From NCBI RefSeq assembly GCF_016908855.1, contig NZ_JAFBER010000012.1, positions 25,170-89,169 of the forward strand: a stretch of DNA of 64,000 nt, written 5' to 3'. The stretch is from Scopulibacillus daqui (GTDB lineage: Bacteria; Bacillota; Bacilli; Bacillales; Sporolactobacillaceae). Shown here piece by piece: positions 9,942-20,506 of this stretch (positions within the stretch are counted from its first letter, which is position 1; every line of letters begins with the position of its first letter). The notes below the pieces were generated by a model. That model searched no databases and was not told the origin of the DNA. It saw only the letters and a program-made list of their open reading frames with translations. Made by a program: the position numbers and the translations under genes.

Positions 9942-11786
<1,845 letters not shown>

Positions 11787-11860
11787 CTAAACATTCTATG
11801 TAAGTTTGTACCTAAACATGGAACCAATATTGCTTTGATTCTATCCAGCTGTATGATACT

Positions 11861-12502
11861 TTAAGAGCTCACTTTTACCATTGCAGGCCGAACAACCCGA
11901 TCATTTAATGTAAAACCGGCTTGCAAGACTTCAACGACAGTATTTTCGTCATATTCATCATGTTCAACTTGCATAACGGCTTGGTGCATGTGAGGATCAA
12001 ACGGTTTGCCGACAGCCTCAATTTCTTTAACGCCTTCTTTTTCTAATGCAGCTGTTAATTGGCGGTAAACCATTTCCATGCCTTTCTTAAGAGAGCCGGC
12101 TTCCTCAGATTCTGTCTTCACATCTAACGCCCTTTTAAAGTTATCTAGTACCGGAAGAATTTCTTCCACCAAACTTTGTGCCCGGAACTTTCTTTCTTTG
12201 ATTTTTTCTTCATTGGTACGCCGTTTATAATTTTCATAATCGGCTTGAACTCTTAGCAGACGGTTTTTTAATTCTTCTTGCTCTTTTTTAAACTGTTCAA
12301 TTTCTTCTTCTTTAACTTTAAGAATGTCTGCTTCATTGTCTTCTGTCTGTTCAGTGTGTTCTTCCTCAGCTGAATTTGAATCAGCCGTCTCTTTATTATC
12401 TAATTGTTCATTGTCTTGATTTTCATGATTTAGTTCTTCAGCTTGCTCTTCTTGTTCATGCTCTAAATTTTTTTCCTTCTCTTTTGCTTTAAATTTTGTC
12501 AT
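11861..12502 (-). CDS. grpE: nucleotide exchange factor GrpE
   Basis: DnaK nucleotide-exchange factor, 213 aa. The N-terminal ~75 residues are extremely acidic and probably disordered. A long coiled coil follows, then the beta domain ending in VLQAGFTLNDRVVRPAMVKVS, the GrpE signature. The RBS is CAGGAGGTGAG. It lies between hrcA and dnaK. Confidence 0.97.
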   Translation of the reverse strand: MTKFKAKEKEKNLEHEQEEQAEELNHENQDNEQLDNKETADSNSAEEEHTEQTEDNEADILKVKEEEIEQFKKEQEELKNRLLRVQADYENYKRRTNEEKIKERKFRAQSLVEEILPVLDNFKRALDVKTESEEAGSLKKGMEMVYRQLTAALEKEGVKEIEAVGKPFDPHMHQAVMQVEHDEYDENTVVEVLQAGFTLNDRVVRPAMVKVSS

Positions 12503-12578
12503 TTAGACTCACCTCCTGATATATTCTACCCATTACAAAGGGTGGAAGATAACTCTTCCACTCATTTTAAAGAATGCA

Positions 12579-13601
12579 TTAATACAGCTCTGTTAATAAA
12601 TGAGTCAATTTTCTAGAGATAACTTCCATTAATGTAATAACACGGGGATAAGCCATTCTCGTCGGACCGATCACCGCTACAGTCCCCATATGTTCACCGC
12701 CCATTGAGTAACTTGCTGTAATAACGCTGCAGTCTTTGATAGCTACCAAATTGTTCTCATGCCCAATTTTTATATTAATGCCGCTAGATGGTGAACGGAG
12801 CAATTCGTAAATAGTTTCTTTTTCTTCTAAAGCGTTTAAAAGCGGTAAAAATTTATCGACATCCCGAAACTCAGGTTGAGCTAATATATTATTTTTGCCG
12901 CCGTAATAAATTTGATCTAATGGATGATAGCTTAAGGCCTCGTCTAGAATTGACAATATTTGTTCGTAATTTTCGATGTGCTTATTCAGCACTTTCTTAA
13001 TTTCTTTTTCAATTTTTGTTTTCAATTGAAAAACGGGCACATTTTTTAATTTTTGATTCAAAATATTAATGAGCTTTTCAATATCTCGAGCTGATACTTT
13101 CTTTGGCAATGAGATCGTCCGGCTTTCGACATGACCTGTATCCGTAACGATTATCATGATCGCTTTTTCAGCGTTTAATTGAATGATTTGGATATGCTTC
13201 AACTTTGTATCATTTAATTCCGGGCCCATCGCTATCGCGGTGTAATTGGTAAAATCGGACATAATCTTTGCTGTTTCCTGAATGACTTTTTCAACCTCAT
13301 AATACATGTCCGTAAATGCTTTTTTGATGCTTTGCATTTCCCGAGCCGTTAAAAGCACCGGTGATACAAGATGGTCAACATAGAAGCGATAGCCTTTTTC
13401 AGAAGGAATGCGCCCCGAAGAAGTGTGGGTTTTTTCCAAAAAACCCATTTCTTCAAGATCCGCTAAATCATTCCTGATTGTGGCCGGACTATAATTAACA
13501 TCTTCGCGCTTGGCTATTGCGCGAGAGCCAACAGGTTCTGCAGTGCTAATATAATCGTCAACGAGAGCCCTAAGTAAAAACAGTTGACGTTCTGTTAACA
13601 T
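12579..13601 (-). CDS. hrcA: heat-inducible transcription repressor HrcA
   Basis: Repressor that binds CIRCE and needs GroEL for activity. The product is 340 aa with an N-terminal winged helix (LTERQLFLLRALVDDYISTAEPVGS) and a GAF-like central domain. The start ATG (MLTERQL) lies behind AGAGGTGA; the ORF extends upstream into the CIRCE element, so the downstream start is preferred. It is the first gene of the operon and probably autoregulated. Confidence 0.96.
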   Translation of the reverse strand: MLTERQLFLLRALVDDYISTAEPVGSRAIAKREDVNYSPATIRNDLADLEEMGFLEKTHTSSGRIPSEKGYRFYVDHLVSPVLLTAREMQSIKKAFTDMYYEVEKVIQETAKIMSDFTNYTAIAMGPELNDTKLKHIQIIQLNAEKAIMIIVTDTGHVESRTISLPKKVSARDIEKLINILNQKLKNVPVFQLKTKIEKEIKKVLNKHIENYEQILSILDEALSYHPLDQIYYGGKNNILAQPEFRDVDKFLPLLNALEEKETIYELLRSPSSGINIKIGHENNLVAIKDCSVITASYSMGGEHMGTVAVIGPTRMAYPRVITLMEVISRKLTHLLTELY

Positions 13602-13615
13602 CCCCATCACCTCTG

Positions 13616-13642
13616 TTAGCACTCTGGTTTAATGAGTGCTAA
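13616..13642 (-). promoter_or_regulatory. CIRCE operator
   Basis: Perfect CIRCE: TTAGCACTC, a 9-base spacer, GAGTGCTAA. It lies between the hrcA promoter and start codon, so HrcA represses its own operon. It lies just downstream of the SigA -10 box. Confidence 0.97.
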
Positions 13643-13653
13643 TTCTACTCTAA

Positions 13654-13682
13654 AATTTATCAATGATTAGGTGATTTGTCAA
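13654..13682 (-). promoter_or_regulatory. SigA promoter of the hrcA-grpE-dnaK operon
   Basis: On the minus strand a perfect TTGACA (13682-13677), a 17-base spacer and TAAATT (13659-13654) lie directly upstream of CIRCE. Confidence 0.85.
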
Positions 13683-13690
13683 CGCATCCG

Positions 13691-14821
13691 CTAAGCCAAG
13701 AATGCTTCAAACACACTATTTCCTAAAAAGACGCCTTTCCGGGTTAAAGCAATTTTCTCCTCATCTTCATATAATAAACCTTGCTGCTTTAACCGCTCAA
13801 TTTCTTCACCGTAGAGATCATTTATTTGACAGTGAAATTTTTCATAAAATCTTTTCTTTTTTACCCCTGATAATTTTCTGAGCCCTAAAAATAGCTCCTC
13901 TTCTATTTTCTCTTTCCGGGTTACTGTATGCGAAGCAAATTGCCCGCTGCCTGTCTCCTCAACAAGCTGGATGTAATTTTTTACCGGACCCGCATTGACG
14001 ACACGGCTATTTTGGACGTAACCGTGTGATCCTGCACCGAAGCCGAAGTATTGTTCATTGCTCCAATATAATAAGTTATGCCGGCTTTCAAAGCCTTTTT
14101 TGGCAAAATTGCTGATCTCATAATGTATATATCCGTGTTTGTCTAATTCGGATATGACCAATTCATACATATTTGCTTCTACATCCTGCCCGGGAAGATG
14201 CAGTTTGCCCTTTTTCATTCGATTATAAAAAATCGTCTTCGGCTCGACTTGCAATGAATAAATAGAGATGTGATCAGGCTCAAGGATCATTGCCTTTTCA
14301 ATCGATTCTTTTAACATCTTTTCAGTTTGGTTAGGCAAGCCAAACATTAAGTCGATAGATATATTATCAAAGCCCGAAAGCCTCGCTTCCTGAAAAATAT
14401 CAATCACATCGTCACAGCTGTGCGGGCGGCCGATTTCTTTGAGCAGGTCGTTTTGAAAGGTTTGAACTCCCAAACTTAAGCGGGTTACGCCGTAATCTTT
14501 CATTAATTTAAACTTTGTTTCATTAAGATTTTCCGGATTGGCTTCAATGGTATATTCCTTAATTTTAGGTGTTATGAGATGCCGGTCAATGATCTTTAAT
14601 AGCTTATGAAATTGTTGATTGTCTAATGCAGTCGGTGTGCCGCCTCCAATAAAGACTGTTTCTAAATCAGACTCCGCGCGCGATAATCCTTCACTGATTT
14701 CTTTGTCCAAAGCATTCAAATAATCATCAACCGGCTGTTTCTGAATAAAGACTTTATTAAAATCACAATAATAACAAATATGTTCACAAAATGGTATGTG
14801 CACATAAGCACCTTTAATCAT
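13691..14821 (-). CDS. hemW: radical SAM heme chaperone HemW
   Basis: Radical-SAM protein thought to deliver heme; formerly annotated as oxygen-independent coproporphyrinogen oxidase (HemN-like). The product is 376 aa. The cluster motif CEHICYYCDF is near residues 12-21 and the glycine-rich FIGGGTPTAL near 62. The start is ATG (MIKGAYVH), although a GTG three codons earlier is possible; both RBSs are weak. It follows lepA closely and precedes the hrcA promoter. Confidence 0.9.
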   Translation of the reverse strand: MIKGAYVHIPFCEHICYYCDFNKVFIQKQPVDDYLNALDKEISEGLSRAESDLETVFIGGGTPTALDNQQFHKLLKIIDRHLITPKIKEYTIEANPENLNETKFKLMKDYGVTRLSLGVQTFQNDLLKEIGRPHSCDDVIDIFQEARLSGFDNISIDLMFGLPNQTEKMLKESIEKAMILEPDHISIYSLQVEPKTIFYNRMKKGKLHLPGQDVEANMYELVISELDKHGYIHYEISNFAKKGFESRHNLLYWSNEQYFGFGAGSHGYVQNSRVVNAGPVKNYIQLVEETGSGQFASHTVTRKEKIEEELFLGLRKLSGVKKKRFYEKFHCQINDLYGEEIERLKQQGLLYEDEEKIALTRKGVFLGNSVFEAFLA

Positions 14822-14835
14822 AGAAATCACAGCCT

Positions 14836-16659
14836 TTATTTATCTTGATCCATTCTTAAGACGGCCATAAACGCTTCTTGCGGCACTTCCACTTTTCCGA
14901 CAGTCTTCATTCGTTTCTTGCCTTCTTTTTGTTTTTCCAGAAGCTTTCTTTTACGGCTGATATCCCCGCCGTAACATTTAGCAAGAACATTCTTTCTCAG
15001 CGCTTTGATGGTTGAGCGCGCGATGACTTTTTGCCCTAGAGCAGCTTGAACCGGGACTTCAAATTGCTGTCTCGGAATCAATTCCTTTAATTTTTCTACA
15101 ATTGCTTTGCCTCGTTCATACGCGAAATCGCGGTGAACAATAACAGATAAAGCATCAACCTTCTCGCCATTGAGAAGAATATCCATTTTAACGAGATTAG
15201 AAGGCTTATACCCTAAAAACTCATAATCCAGTGAGGCATATCCTTTTGTTTGTGATTTTAATTGGTCAAAGAAATCATAAACAATTTCAGATAACGGCAA
15301 ATGATAAATAACATTGACGCGATTTTCATTAAGGTAAACCATGTCAATAAAATCACCGCGTTTCTTTTGGCAAAGCTCCATCACTTGACCGACATAATCG
15401 TTCGGCGTCATAATGGTTGCTTTCACAAACGGCTCTTCAATTGTATCAATATCCTTCTTATCAGGCATCTTAGATGGGTTATCGACTTGTTCAATATCGC
15501 CGTTTGTGCGTTGAACATGATAAATAACGCTAGGCGCTGTTGTAATTAAATCGATATTAAATTCCCGCTCAATCCGTTCTTGAATGATTTCCATATGGAG
15601 CAAACCTAAAAAGCCGCATCTAAAGCCAAAGCCAAGGGCATCGGATGTTTCAGGTTCATATTGAAGTGAGGAATCATTTAATTCAAGACGCTCCAAAGCC
15701 TCGCGCAAATCATTATATTGACTTGAATCAATAGGATAAAGGCCGCAATATACCATCGGGTTCATCCGGCGATAACCCGGCAAAGGCTCATCTGCAGGTT
15801 TTTCTGCACTGGTAATGGTATCGCCCACACGAGTATCACTGACATTTTTAATTGAAGCGGTCAGAAATCCGACATCGCCTACTGTTAATTCGTCTTTTGC
15901 AACGGGCTTTGGCGTAAACACACCTAATTCGGCCACTTCGAATGTTTTGTCAGTAGCCATCATCTTGATTTTATCGCCAACTTTTACAGAACCTTCCACA
16001 ATCCGTATATACGTAATGACTCCCCTATACGAATCGTAAACAGAATCGAAAATCAGCGCTTTTAGCGGCGCTTCGGGATCACCGGCAGGGGCCGGCACCT
16101 TTTTAACTATTTGCTCGAGAATGTCTCTAATGCCTATCCCCGCTTTTGCTGAAGCTAATACAGCATCAGAGGCATCAAGCCCAATAACATCCTCAACTTC
16201 TTTTCTTACACGCTCAGGCTCTGCGCTTGGCAAATCAATTTTATTAATCACCGGAATAATCTCTAAATCATTTTCAATGGCCAAGTAAACATTAGCCAAA
16301 GTCTGCGCCTCAATGCCTTGGGCGGCGTCAACAATAAGCAGAGCGCCCTCACAAGCGGCAAGGCTTCTGGAAACCTCATAAGAAAAATCGACGTGCCCCG
16401 GTGTATCTATCAGATGAAAAATATATTCATTTCCATCATCAGCTTTATATGTCAATTGGACAGCATTTAATTTTATCGTTATGCCGCGCTCACGCTCTAA
16501 ATCCATAGCGTCAAGCATTTGTTCCTTCATTTCTCGCTTAGTCAGCGCAGCCGTCTCCTCTAATATACGATCCGCAAGCGTTGACTTCCCGTGATCTATA
16601 TGAGCAATAATTGAAAAGTTCCTTATCCGCGACTGACGACTCTCATTATTCCTAGACAT
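14836..16659 (-). CDS. lepA: elongation factor 4 (LepA)
   Basis: Translational GTPase implicated in ribosome back-translocation or initiation. The product is 607 aa. The P-loop [10 protein letters not shown] is near residues 20-29, DTPGHVDF near 90 and NKIDLP near 144, followed by the EF-G-like domains and the LepA-specific C-terminus. The start ATG (MSRNNES) follows AGGAGTGAG; the longer frame encodes an unlikely hydrophobic extension. Confidence 0.97.
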   Translation of the reverse strand: MSRNNESRQSRIRNFSIIAHIDHGKSTLADRILEETAALTKREMKEQMLDAMDLERERGITIKLNAVQLTYKADDGNEYIFHLIDTPGHVDFSYEVSRSLAACEGALLIVDAAQGIEAQTLANVYLAIENDLEIIPVINKIDLPSAEPERVRKEVEDVIGLDASDAVLASAKAGIGIRDILEQIVKKVPAPAGDPEAPLKALIFDSVYDSYRGVITYIRIVEGSVKVGDKIKMMATDKTFEVAELGVFTPKPVAKDELTVGDVGFLTASIKNVSDTRVGDTITSAEKPADEPLPGYRRMNPMVYCGLYPIDSSQYNDLREALERLELNDSSLQYEPETSDALGFGFRCGFLGLLHMEIIQERIEREFNIDLITTAPSVIYHVQRTNGDIEQVDNPSKMPDKKDIDTIEEPFVKATIMTPNDYVGQVMELCQKKRGDFIDMVYLNENRVNVIYHLPLSEIVYDFFDQLKSQTKGYASLDYEFLGYKPSNLVKMDILLNGEKVDALSVIVHRDFAYERGKAIVEKLKELIPRQQFEVPVQAALGQKVIARSTIKALRKNVLAKCYGGDISRKRKLLEKQKEGKKRMKTVGKVEVPQEAFMAVLRMDQDK

Positions 16660-16834
16660 ATCACTCACTCCTACCAATATACAAAAACACACTAGATTGA
16701 TTATAGCAAAAGCAACTACCCGAATAAACATCTTTGTTCTCTTTTGCGAACCGGAAACACTTCTTCACCGCGCTTCGGCGAGTAAAACGCTGAAAAAAGC
16801 ATCCTCTTACAAAAAAAGAGACCCGCAAAAGGCC

Positions 16835-17185
16835 TCATAGTACAGCATGCACCATCTGATCAAATAGGTTTGCAGTTATTGACATCCCTTTTCGAAAAGC
16901 ATCTGACAGGCCATTAGACATCGTATCGCTTATACTCGAGTACGGATTAAATGCCTTGCGATGCTTTAGTTGAGCAGCACGTTCTTCAATGGTTGGTAAT
17001 TTTTGCGCAGTTTTATTCACCGTTTTTGGCCATGCAATATTTAAACTTAAAGGCTGAACATTATCTTTTGGCACGTTTAATCCTTTAATATCAGATGCCC
17101 CATGGTTAGCCGCAACCATGCCATATATAACAGAAAAGAATAACAAGAACATTAATATCGCTGTTTTTATAAAAAATTTTTTCAT
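16835..17185 (-). CDS. yqxA: YqxA-like protein (DUF3679 family)
   Basis: The product is 116 aa with one N-terminal membrane segment (residues about 7-27) and an extracytoplasmic remainder; there is no signal-peptidase motif I would trust. Identity rests on position (between gpr and lepA) and on the general form of YqxA, so homology is moderate. In B. subtilis the order is gpr-spoIIP-yqxA-lepA; here spoIIP is missing. Confidence 0.6.
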   Translation of the reverse strand: MKKFFIKTAILMFLLFFSVIYGMVAANHGASDIKGLNVPKDNVQPLSLNIAWPKTVNKTAQKLPTIEERAAQLKHRKAFNPYSSISDTMSNGLSDAFRKGMSITANLFDQMVHAVL

Positions 17186-17293
17186 TATTACTCACACCTT
17201 ATTGAAGGCTTTTAAAAAAATAGCTTGTCCAAATCCATTCTTTACATTTATTATTTATGCCGCTTAATACATAAATAGAACAGCTTTATTTCC

Positions 17294-18403
17294 TTAATGA
17301 GTATAGTGTCCTAAATTATCCTGATCAATTTGGCTATGAAGCGCTGTGTTCAGCCCTCCTGCCAAGACATTTGCCATATCCTCTATAAAAGTATCCACTT
17401 CTTTAGGAGTGACCATTAAATTATGGCCGGCCGGTCCCAGAACTTCTCTAATCAGCTGCTTTTTTTCGTCTTCAGATAATGTGCCTATTAAACCTAAAAA
17501 CGACGACCTTTTTTCCGGATCGGGCAAATCTTCTTCAGTATATCGTTTCTTTTCGCCAAATGATAACCATGCAGGCGTTAAAGCTTTTGAAGGTTTATTT
17601 CTTTCACGCATTTCTCTCCCGAAATGTTTTAATACCATATCTAAAGTATCGCTTGTGATGGTTACAGCGTCTACAACTGTGGGAACCCCTATAGCGATGA
17701 CAGGAATACCCAAAGTGCTCTCGCTTATTTCTTTTCGATTATTGCCGACTCCAGAGCCGGGATGTATGCCTGTATCTGCGACTTGAATGGTGGTATTAAC
17801 CCTCTCAAGAGCCCTTGCAGCCAGGGCATCAATCACAATAACAAAATCAGGTTTTGTTTTTTCTATGATACCGAAAATAATGTCGCTTGTTTCGATGCCG
17901 GTCAATCCCATAACACCGGGGGAAACGGCACTGACCGAACGAAAACCTTCCTGCACTTGCTCAGGCTGCAAGGCAAATAAATGTTTTGTGATTAAAAGAT
18001 TTTGGATTGTATTCGGGCCTAGAGCATCAGGGGTGACATTCCAATTCCCCAAGCCAACAACTAAACAGCTGGCATCCTTTGATATATTGAGCTCTTTTAA
18101 AAAGTTTGCAAAGGTTTTGGCAAACACCCGTTCAACGGTCTCTTGAAGAGCAGTATCTTGTCTGCGAATCCCTTGAACCTCATAAGTTAAATATTTGCCG
18201 GCTTTTTTTCCTAACCGTTCAGCAGCTTCTTCATTAATAATCATTTTTGTCAACTTAACGCCGTCAATATTTTGCTCTTCCAATTCAACGCCTGCGATAG
18301 GTTTTCTCTTTTGCTGCTCTTGCTCATCTATAACCATTTCATGAGCTTCAATGGCCAGGTCTGTTCTCACTTTAAATGCATTTATATCTAGGTTTTCAGT
18401 CAT
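17294..18403 (-). CDS. gpr: germination protease Gpr
   Basis: Protease that degrades small acid-soluble spore proteins early in germination. The product is 369 aa from the ATG at MTENLDIN, close to the 368 aa of B. subtilis. The frame opens 13 codons earlier, but only the internal ATG has a strong RBS (AAAGGAGC). The propeptide processing region [14 protein letters not shown] is intact near residues 10-23. The next gene downstream is yqxA-like instead of spoIIP. Confidence 0.95.
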   Translation of the reverse strand: MTENLDINAFKVRTDLAIEAHEMVIDEQEQQKRKPIAGVELEEQNIDGVKLTKMIINEEAAERLGKKAGKYLTYEVQGIRRQDTALQETVERVFAKTFANFLKELNISKDASCLVVGLGNWNVTPDALGPNTIQNLLITKHLFALQPEQVQEGFRSVSAVSPGVMGLTGIETSDIIFGIIEKTKPDFVIVIDALAARALERVNTTIQVADTGIHPGSGVGNNRKEISESTLGIPVIAIGVPTVVDAVTITSDTLDMVLKHFGREMRERNKPSKALTPAWLSFGEKKRYTEEDLPDPEKRSSFLGLIGTLSEDEKKQLIREVLGPAGHNLMVTPKEVDTFIEDMANVLAGGLNTALHSQIDQDNLGHYTH

Positions 18404-18517
18404 TCGAAAAGAGCTCCTTTCCAACCGATCATTATTATTCATGATAGCCTGTTTTACGGTTTTTCATTCACGCTTCTCGCCGCAAATCTTCAAATGAAGA
18501 TTATTCAGGAAGAAGCC

Positions 18518-18546
18518 TTGCAAACGCATCTATGCTTTGATACAAT
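18518..18546 (+). promoter_or_regulatory. SigA promoter of rpsT
   Basis: TTGCAA (18518-18523), a 17-base spacer and TACAAT (18541-18546) lie about 38 bases before the rpsT start codon. Confidence 0.75.
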
Positions 18547-18583
18547 ACAATTTGTCAATGAAGAGCCTCAAGGAGGTGAAAGT

Positions 18584-18850
18584 ATGCCTAATATTAAATC
18601 TGCGATTAAACGCGTTAAGAAAAATGAATCTAACCGTCAACATAATGTAATGTTAAAATCAGCATTGCGTACATCTATTAAAAACTTTAATCAAAAAGTT
18701 GAAAATAACGACGTTGAAGGTGCAAAAGAAGCATTTATCGTAGCTACTAAAAAAATTGACAAAGCGGCAACTAAAGGATTAATCCACAAAAATAAAGCTG
18801 CTCGTGAAAAATCACGCCTTTCTCAAAAATTGAATGGTTTGTCAGTATAA
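18584..18850 (+). CDS. rpsT: 30S ribosomal protein S20
   Basis: The product is 88 aa and basic, with the S20 start [15 protein letters not shown] and a C-terminus ending in [11 protein letters not shown]. The ATG follows AAGGAGGTGAAAGT; the upstream extension of the frame is not translated product. It is transcribed alone, opposite to its neighbours, between gpr and holA. Confidence 0.97.
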   Translation: MPNIKSAIKRVKKNESNRQHNVMLKSALRTSIKNFNQKVENNDVEGAKEAFIVATKKIDKAATKGLIHKNKAAREKSRLSQKLNGLSV

Positions 18851-18854
18851 TATA

Positions 18855-18892
18855 AAAAAAGAGGTCCACATAGTTGGAAACCTCTTTTTTTA
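18855..18892. terminator. bidirectional terminator between rpsT and holA
   Basis: AGAGG/CCTCT plus TCCA/TGGA arms form a hairpin flanked by an A-run and a T-run, so it serves both convergent genes. The holA stop lies within the T-run side. Confidence 0.85.
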
Positions 18893-19912
18893 TTTATGGC
18901 AGGCGATTTTATGGATTAATAATTCAAGAACGAGCGTTTTCTCCATAGAACCTTTTTTCATTTGATAATCAGCCTCGGTGCATTGGCTGAGTGCTCTCTC
19001 TAAGTCTTGGCGTTTAAAGGTCTTTGCTTGTCCCGCTGCAATCTTAACCGCATATGGATGCAATTTAAGCTTGGCGGCCATTTGCTTTTGCGTATACCCC
19101 TCATTTTGATATAAGCTTACCTGATAAACGATTCTTATCTGCCTTGCAATTAAAGCCAAGATCTTAACCGGCTCTTCCTTTTGTTTAAGAAGATCATTTA
19201 ATAACTGATAAGCATTGGCTGTTTGTTGTTTCATGACCATATCAACCAATGAAAAAACATTGTTTTCAAGCGACCGTGCCCCCAGCTCATTGACAATATG
19301 CTTATCTATTGGACGGTCTTTCCCGCAATAAAGCGCAAACTTTTTCACCTCATTAGCAAGATATGATAATTGCGGACCAACTAACGCTAACAGCTGTTCA
19401 TGGCCTTCTTTTGTATAATTCGCATCGTATTCCAAAGCGATATTTTCCAATAATTTAAACAATAAGTCATCGCTCAGCTGTGATAATTCATATGTTGTTC
19501 CAATCTTTGTTAATTGTTTGACGACTTTTTTTCGCTGATCAAGCTTTTCGTAAAAAGCTATAAAAATCAAAACAGCATCTGGTGAAGGCGCCTCAAGATA
19601 CCTTCCTAACTGTTTCAAATCATGCTCAACCTTGGATTTTGTACGCTCAGATGTCAAAAAATATGGATTTTCAATGACAACAACACGCTTTTCCCCGATA
19701 AACGGCAAAGTTTCTGCATCTTCAATCGCCGCTTCAATTGGTGTTTCTTCCATATTATAAGAAGATAAATTAAATTCCTTTTCTTCCTGAGTCAAAGCTT
19801 GATTAATGATTTTATCTTTAATTAATTGTATAAGATAGCTTTGTTTTCCAAATAATACATATACAGGAGAAAGCGGTTTGCTTATTGTTAAATCTTTCTG
19901 GGTTAACGCCAT
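18890..19912 (-). CDS. holA: DNA polymerase III delta subunit
   Basis: Clamp-loader subunit that opens the beta clamp. The product is 340 aa, homologous in layout to YqeN. The N-terminus PVYVLFGKQSYLI is typical of HolA, and the C-terminal helical collar domain follows. The start ATG (MALTQKDL) is set by AAGAGGGATG; 17 upstream codons lack an RBS. It is convergent with rpsT. Confidence 0.92.
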   Translation of the reverse strand: MALTQKDLTISKPLSPVYVLFGKQSYLIQLIKDKIINQALTQEEKEFNLSSYNMEETPIEAAIEDAETLPFIGEKRVVVIENPYFLTSERTKSKVEHDLKQLGRYLEAPSPDAVLIFIAFYEKLDQRKKVVKQLTKIGTTYELSQLSDDLLFKLLENIALEYDANYTKEGHEQLLALVGPQLSYLANEVKKFALYCGKDRPIDKHIVNELGARSLENNVFSLVDMVMKQQTANAYQLLNDLLKQKEEPVKILALIARQIRIVYQVSLYQNEGYTQKQMAAKLKLHPYAVKIAAGQAKTFKRQDLERALSQCTEADYQMKKGSMEKTLVLELLIHKIACHK

Positions 19913-20040
19913 TACCATCCCTCTTTTCAATATAACTTTAACCCAGAATGACTGAAGCAGCAAGGCTGTTAACTTAAGTAAACACTACGATCGAATGGAA
20001 GCAGCGATAAATTTGAACCGGCAACAAAGGGAAATCCCTT

Positions 20041-20185
20041 CAGAACCGTGCCTGCCGCAGCGAAAGGTTCTTCTTAAAGATAAACGCCTGCATATTTATA
20101 ATAGAAGAAGGATCAGCCCCCCAAAGCTCATCCTTCTATTTTATATAAACGCCGCACAGCAAAGCCTAGGACATTTGCTGTGCGA
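20041..20185. other. structured intergenic region with three hairpins
   Basis: No convincing gene fills the 418 bases between holA and yqzM. Three consecutive inverted repeats occur: AGAACC/GGTTCT (20042-20071), AGAAGGAT-c-AGC/GCT-c-ATCCTTCT (20106-20137, followed by ATTTTAT) and a perfect 11-bp CGCACAGCAAA/TTTGCTGTGCG (20153-20184). The function is unknown; an RNA leader, a small RNA or terminators are possible. Confidence 0.55.
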
Positions 20186-20330
20186 CGATATTCTGATTAT
20201 ATTTTTATGATATCCTATGCCTCGCCAAAGTATGGGTGACAACACTTAGCAAATGATAAAAAATTCTGGAAGATAAGTTTTCAATTTATTTAGACTTATG
20301 CTATGATTTGAAATAATAGGAGGGATGCAT

Positions 20331-20465
20331 ATGAACGAGTTTGAAAAAGATGTTCAAAGCAAAAGAAATGATTTTATCGACTCTTTAAACGGCTTTAACT
20401 TTTCATTTCTCTTTTTTGCTATCATTTTCATTATCGGCATTGTCATCCAACAGCTTATGACGTAA
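20331..20465 (+). CDS. yqzM: YqzM family small membrane protein
   Basis: The product is 44 aa. It begins MNEFEKDVQSKRNDFIDS, very close to B. subtilis YqzM, followed by a single membrane segment. The RBS AATAGGAGG lies 9 bases before the ATG. It is located between comEC and holA, as in B. subtilis, and is transcribed opposite to both. The function is unknown. Confidence 0.85.
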   Translation: MNEFEKDVQSKRNDFIDSLNGFNFSFLFFAIIFIIGIVIQQLMT

Positions 20466-20468
20466 AAG

Positions 20469-20500
20469 AAGCTTGGCCCCTCGCCAAGCTTTCTTTATTT
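20469..20500. terminator. terminator between yqzM and comEC
   Basis: AAGCTTGGC pairs perfectly with GCCAAGCTT over CCCTC and is followed by TCTTTATTT. It serves yqzM and may also serve comEC, which ends at 20507. Confidence 0.85.
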
Positions 20501-20506
20501 CGGGTT

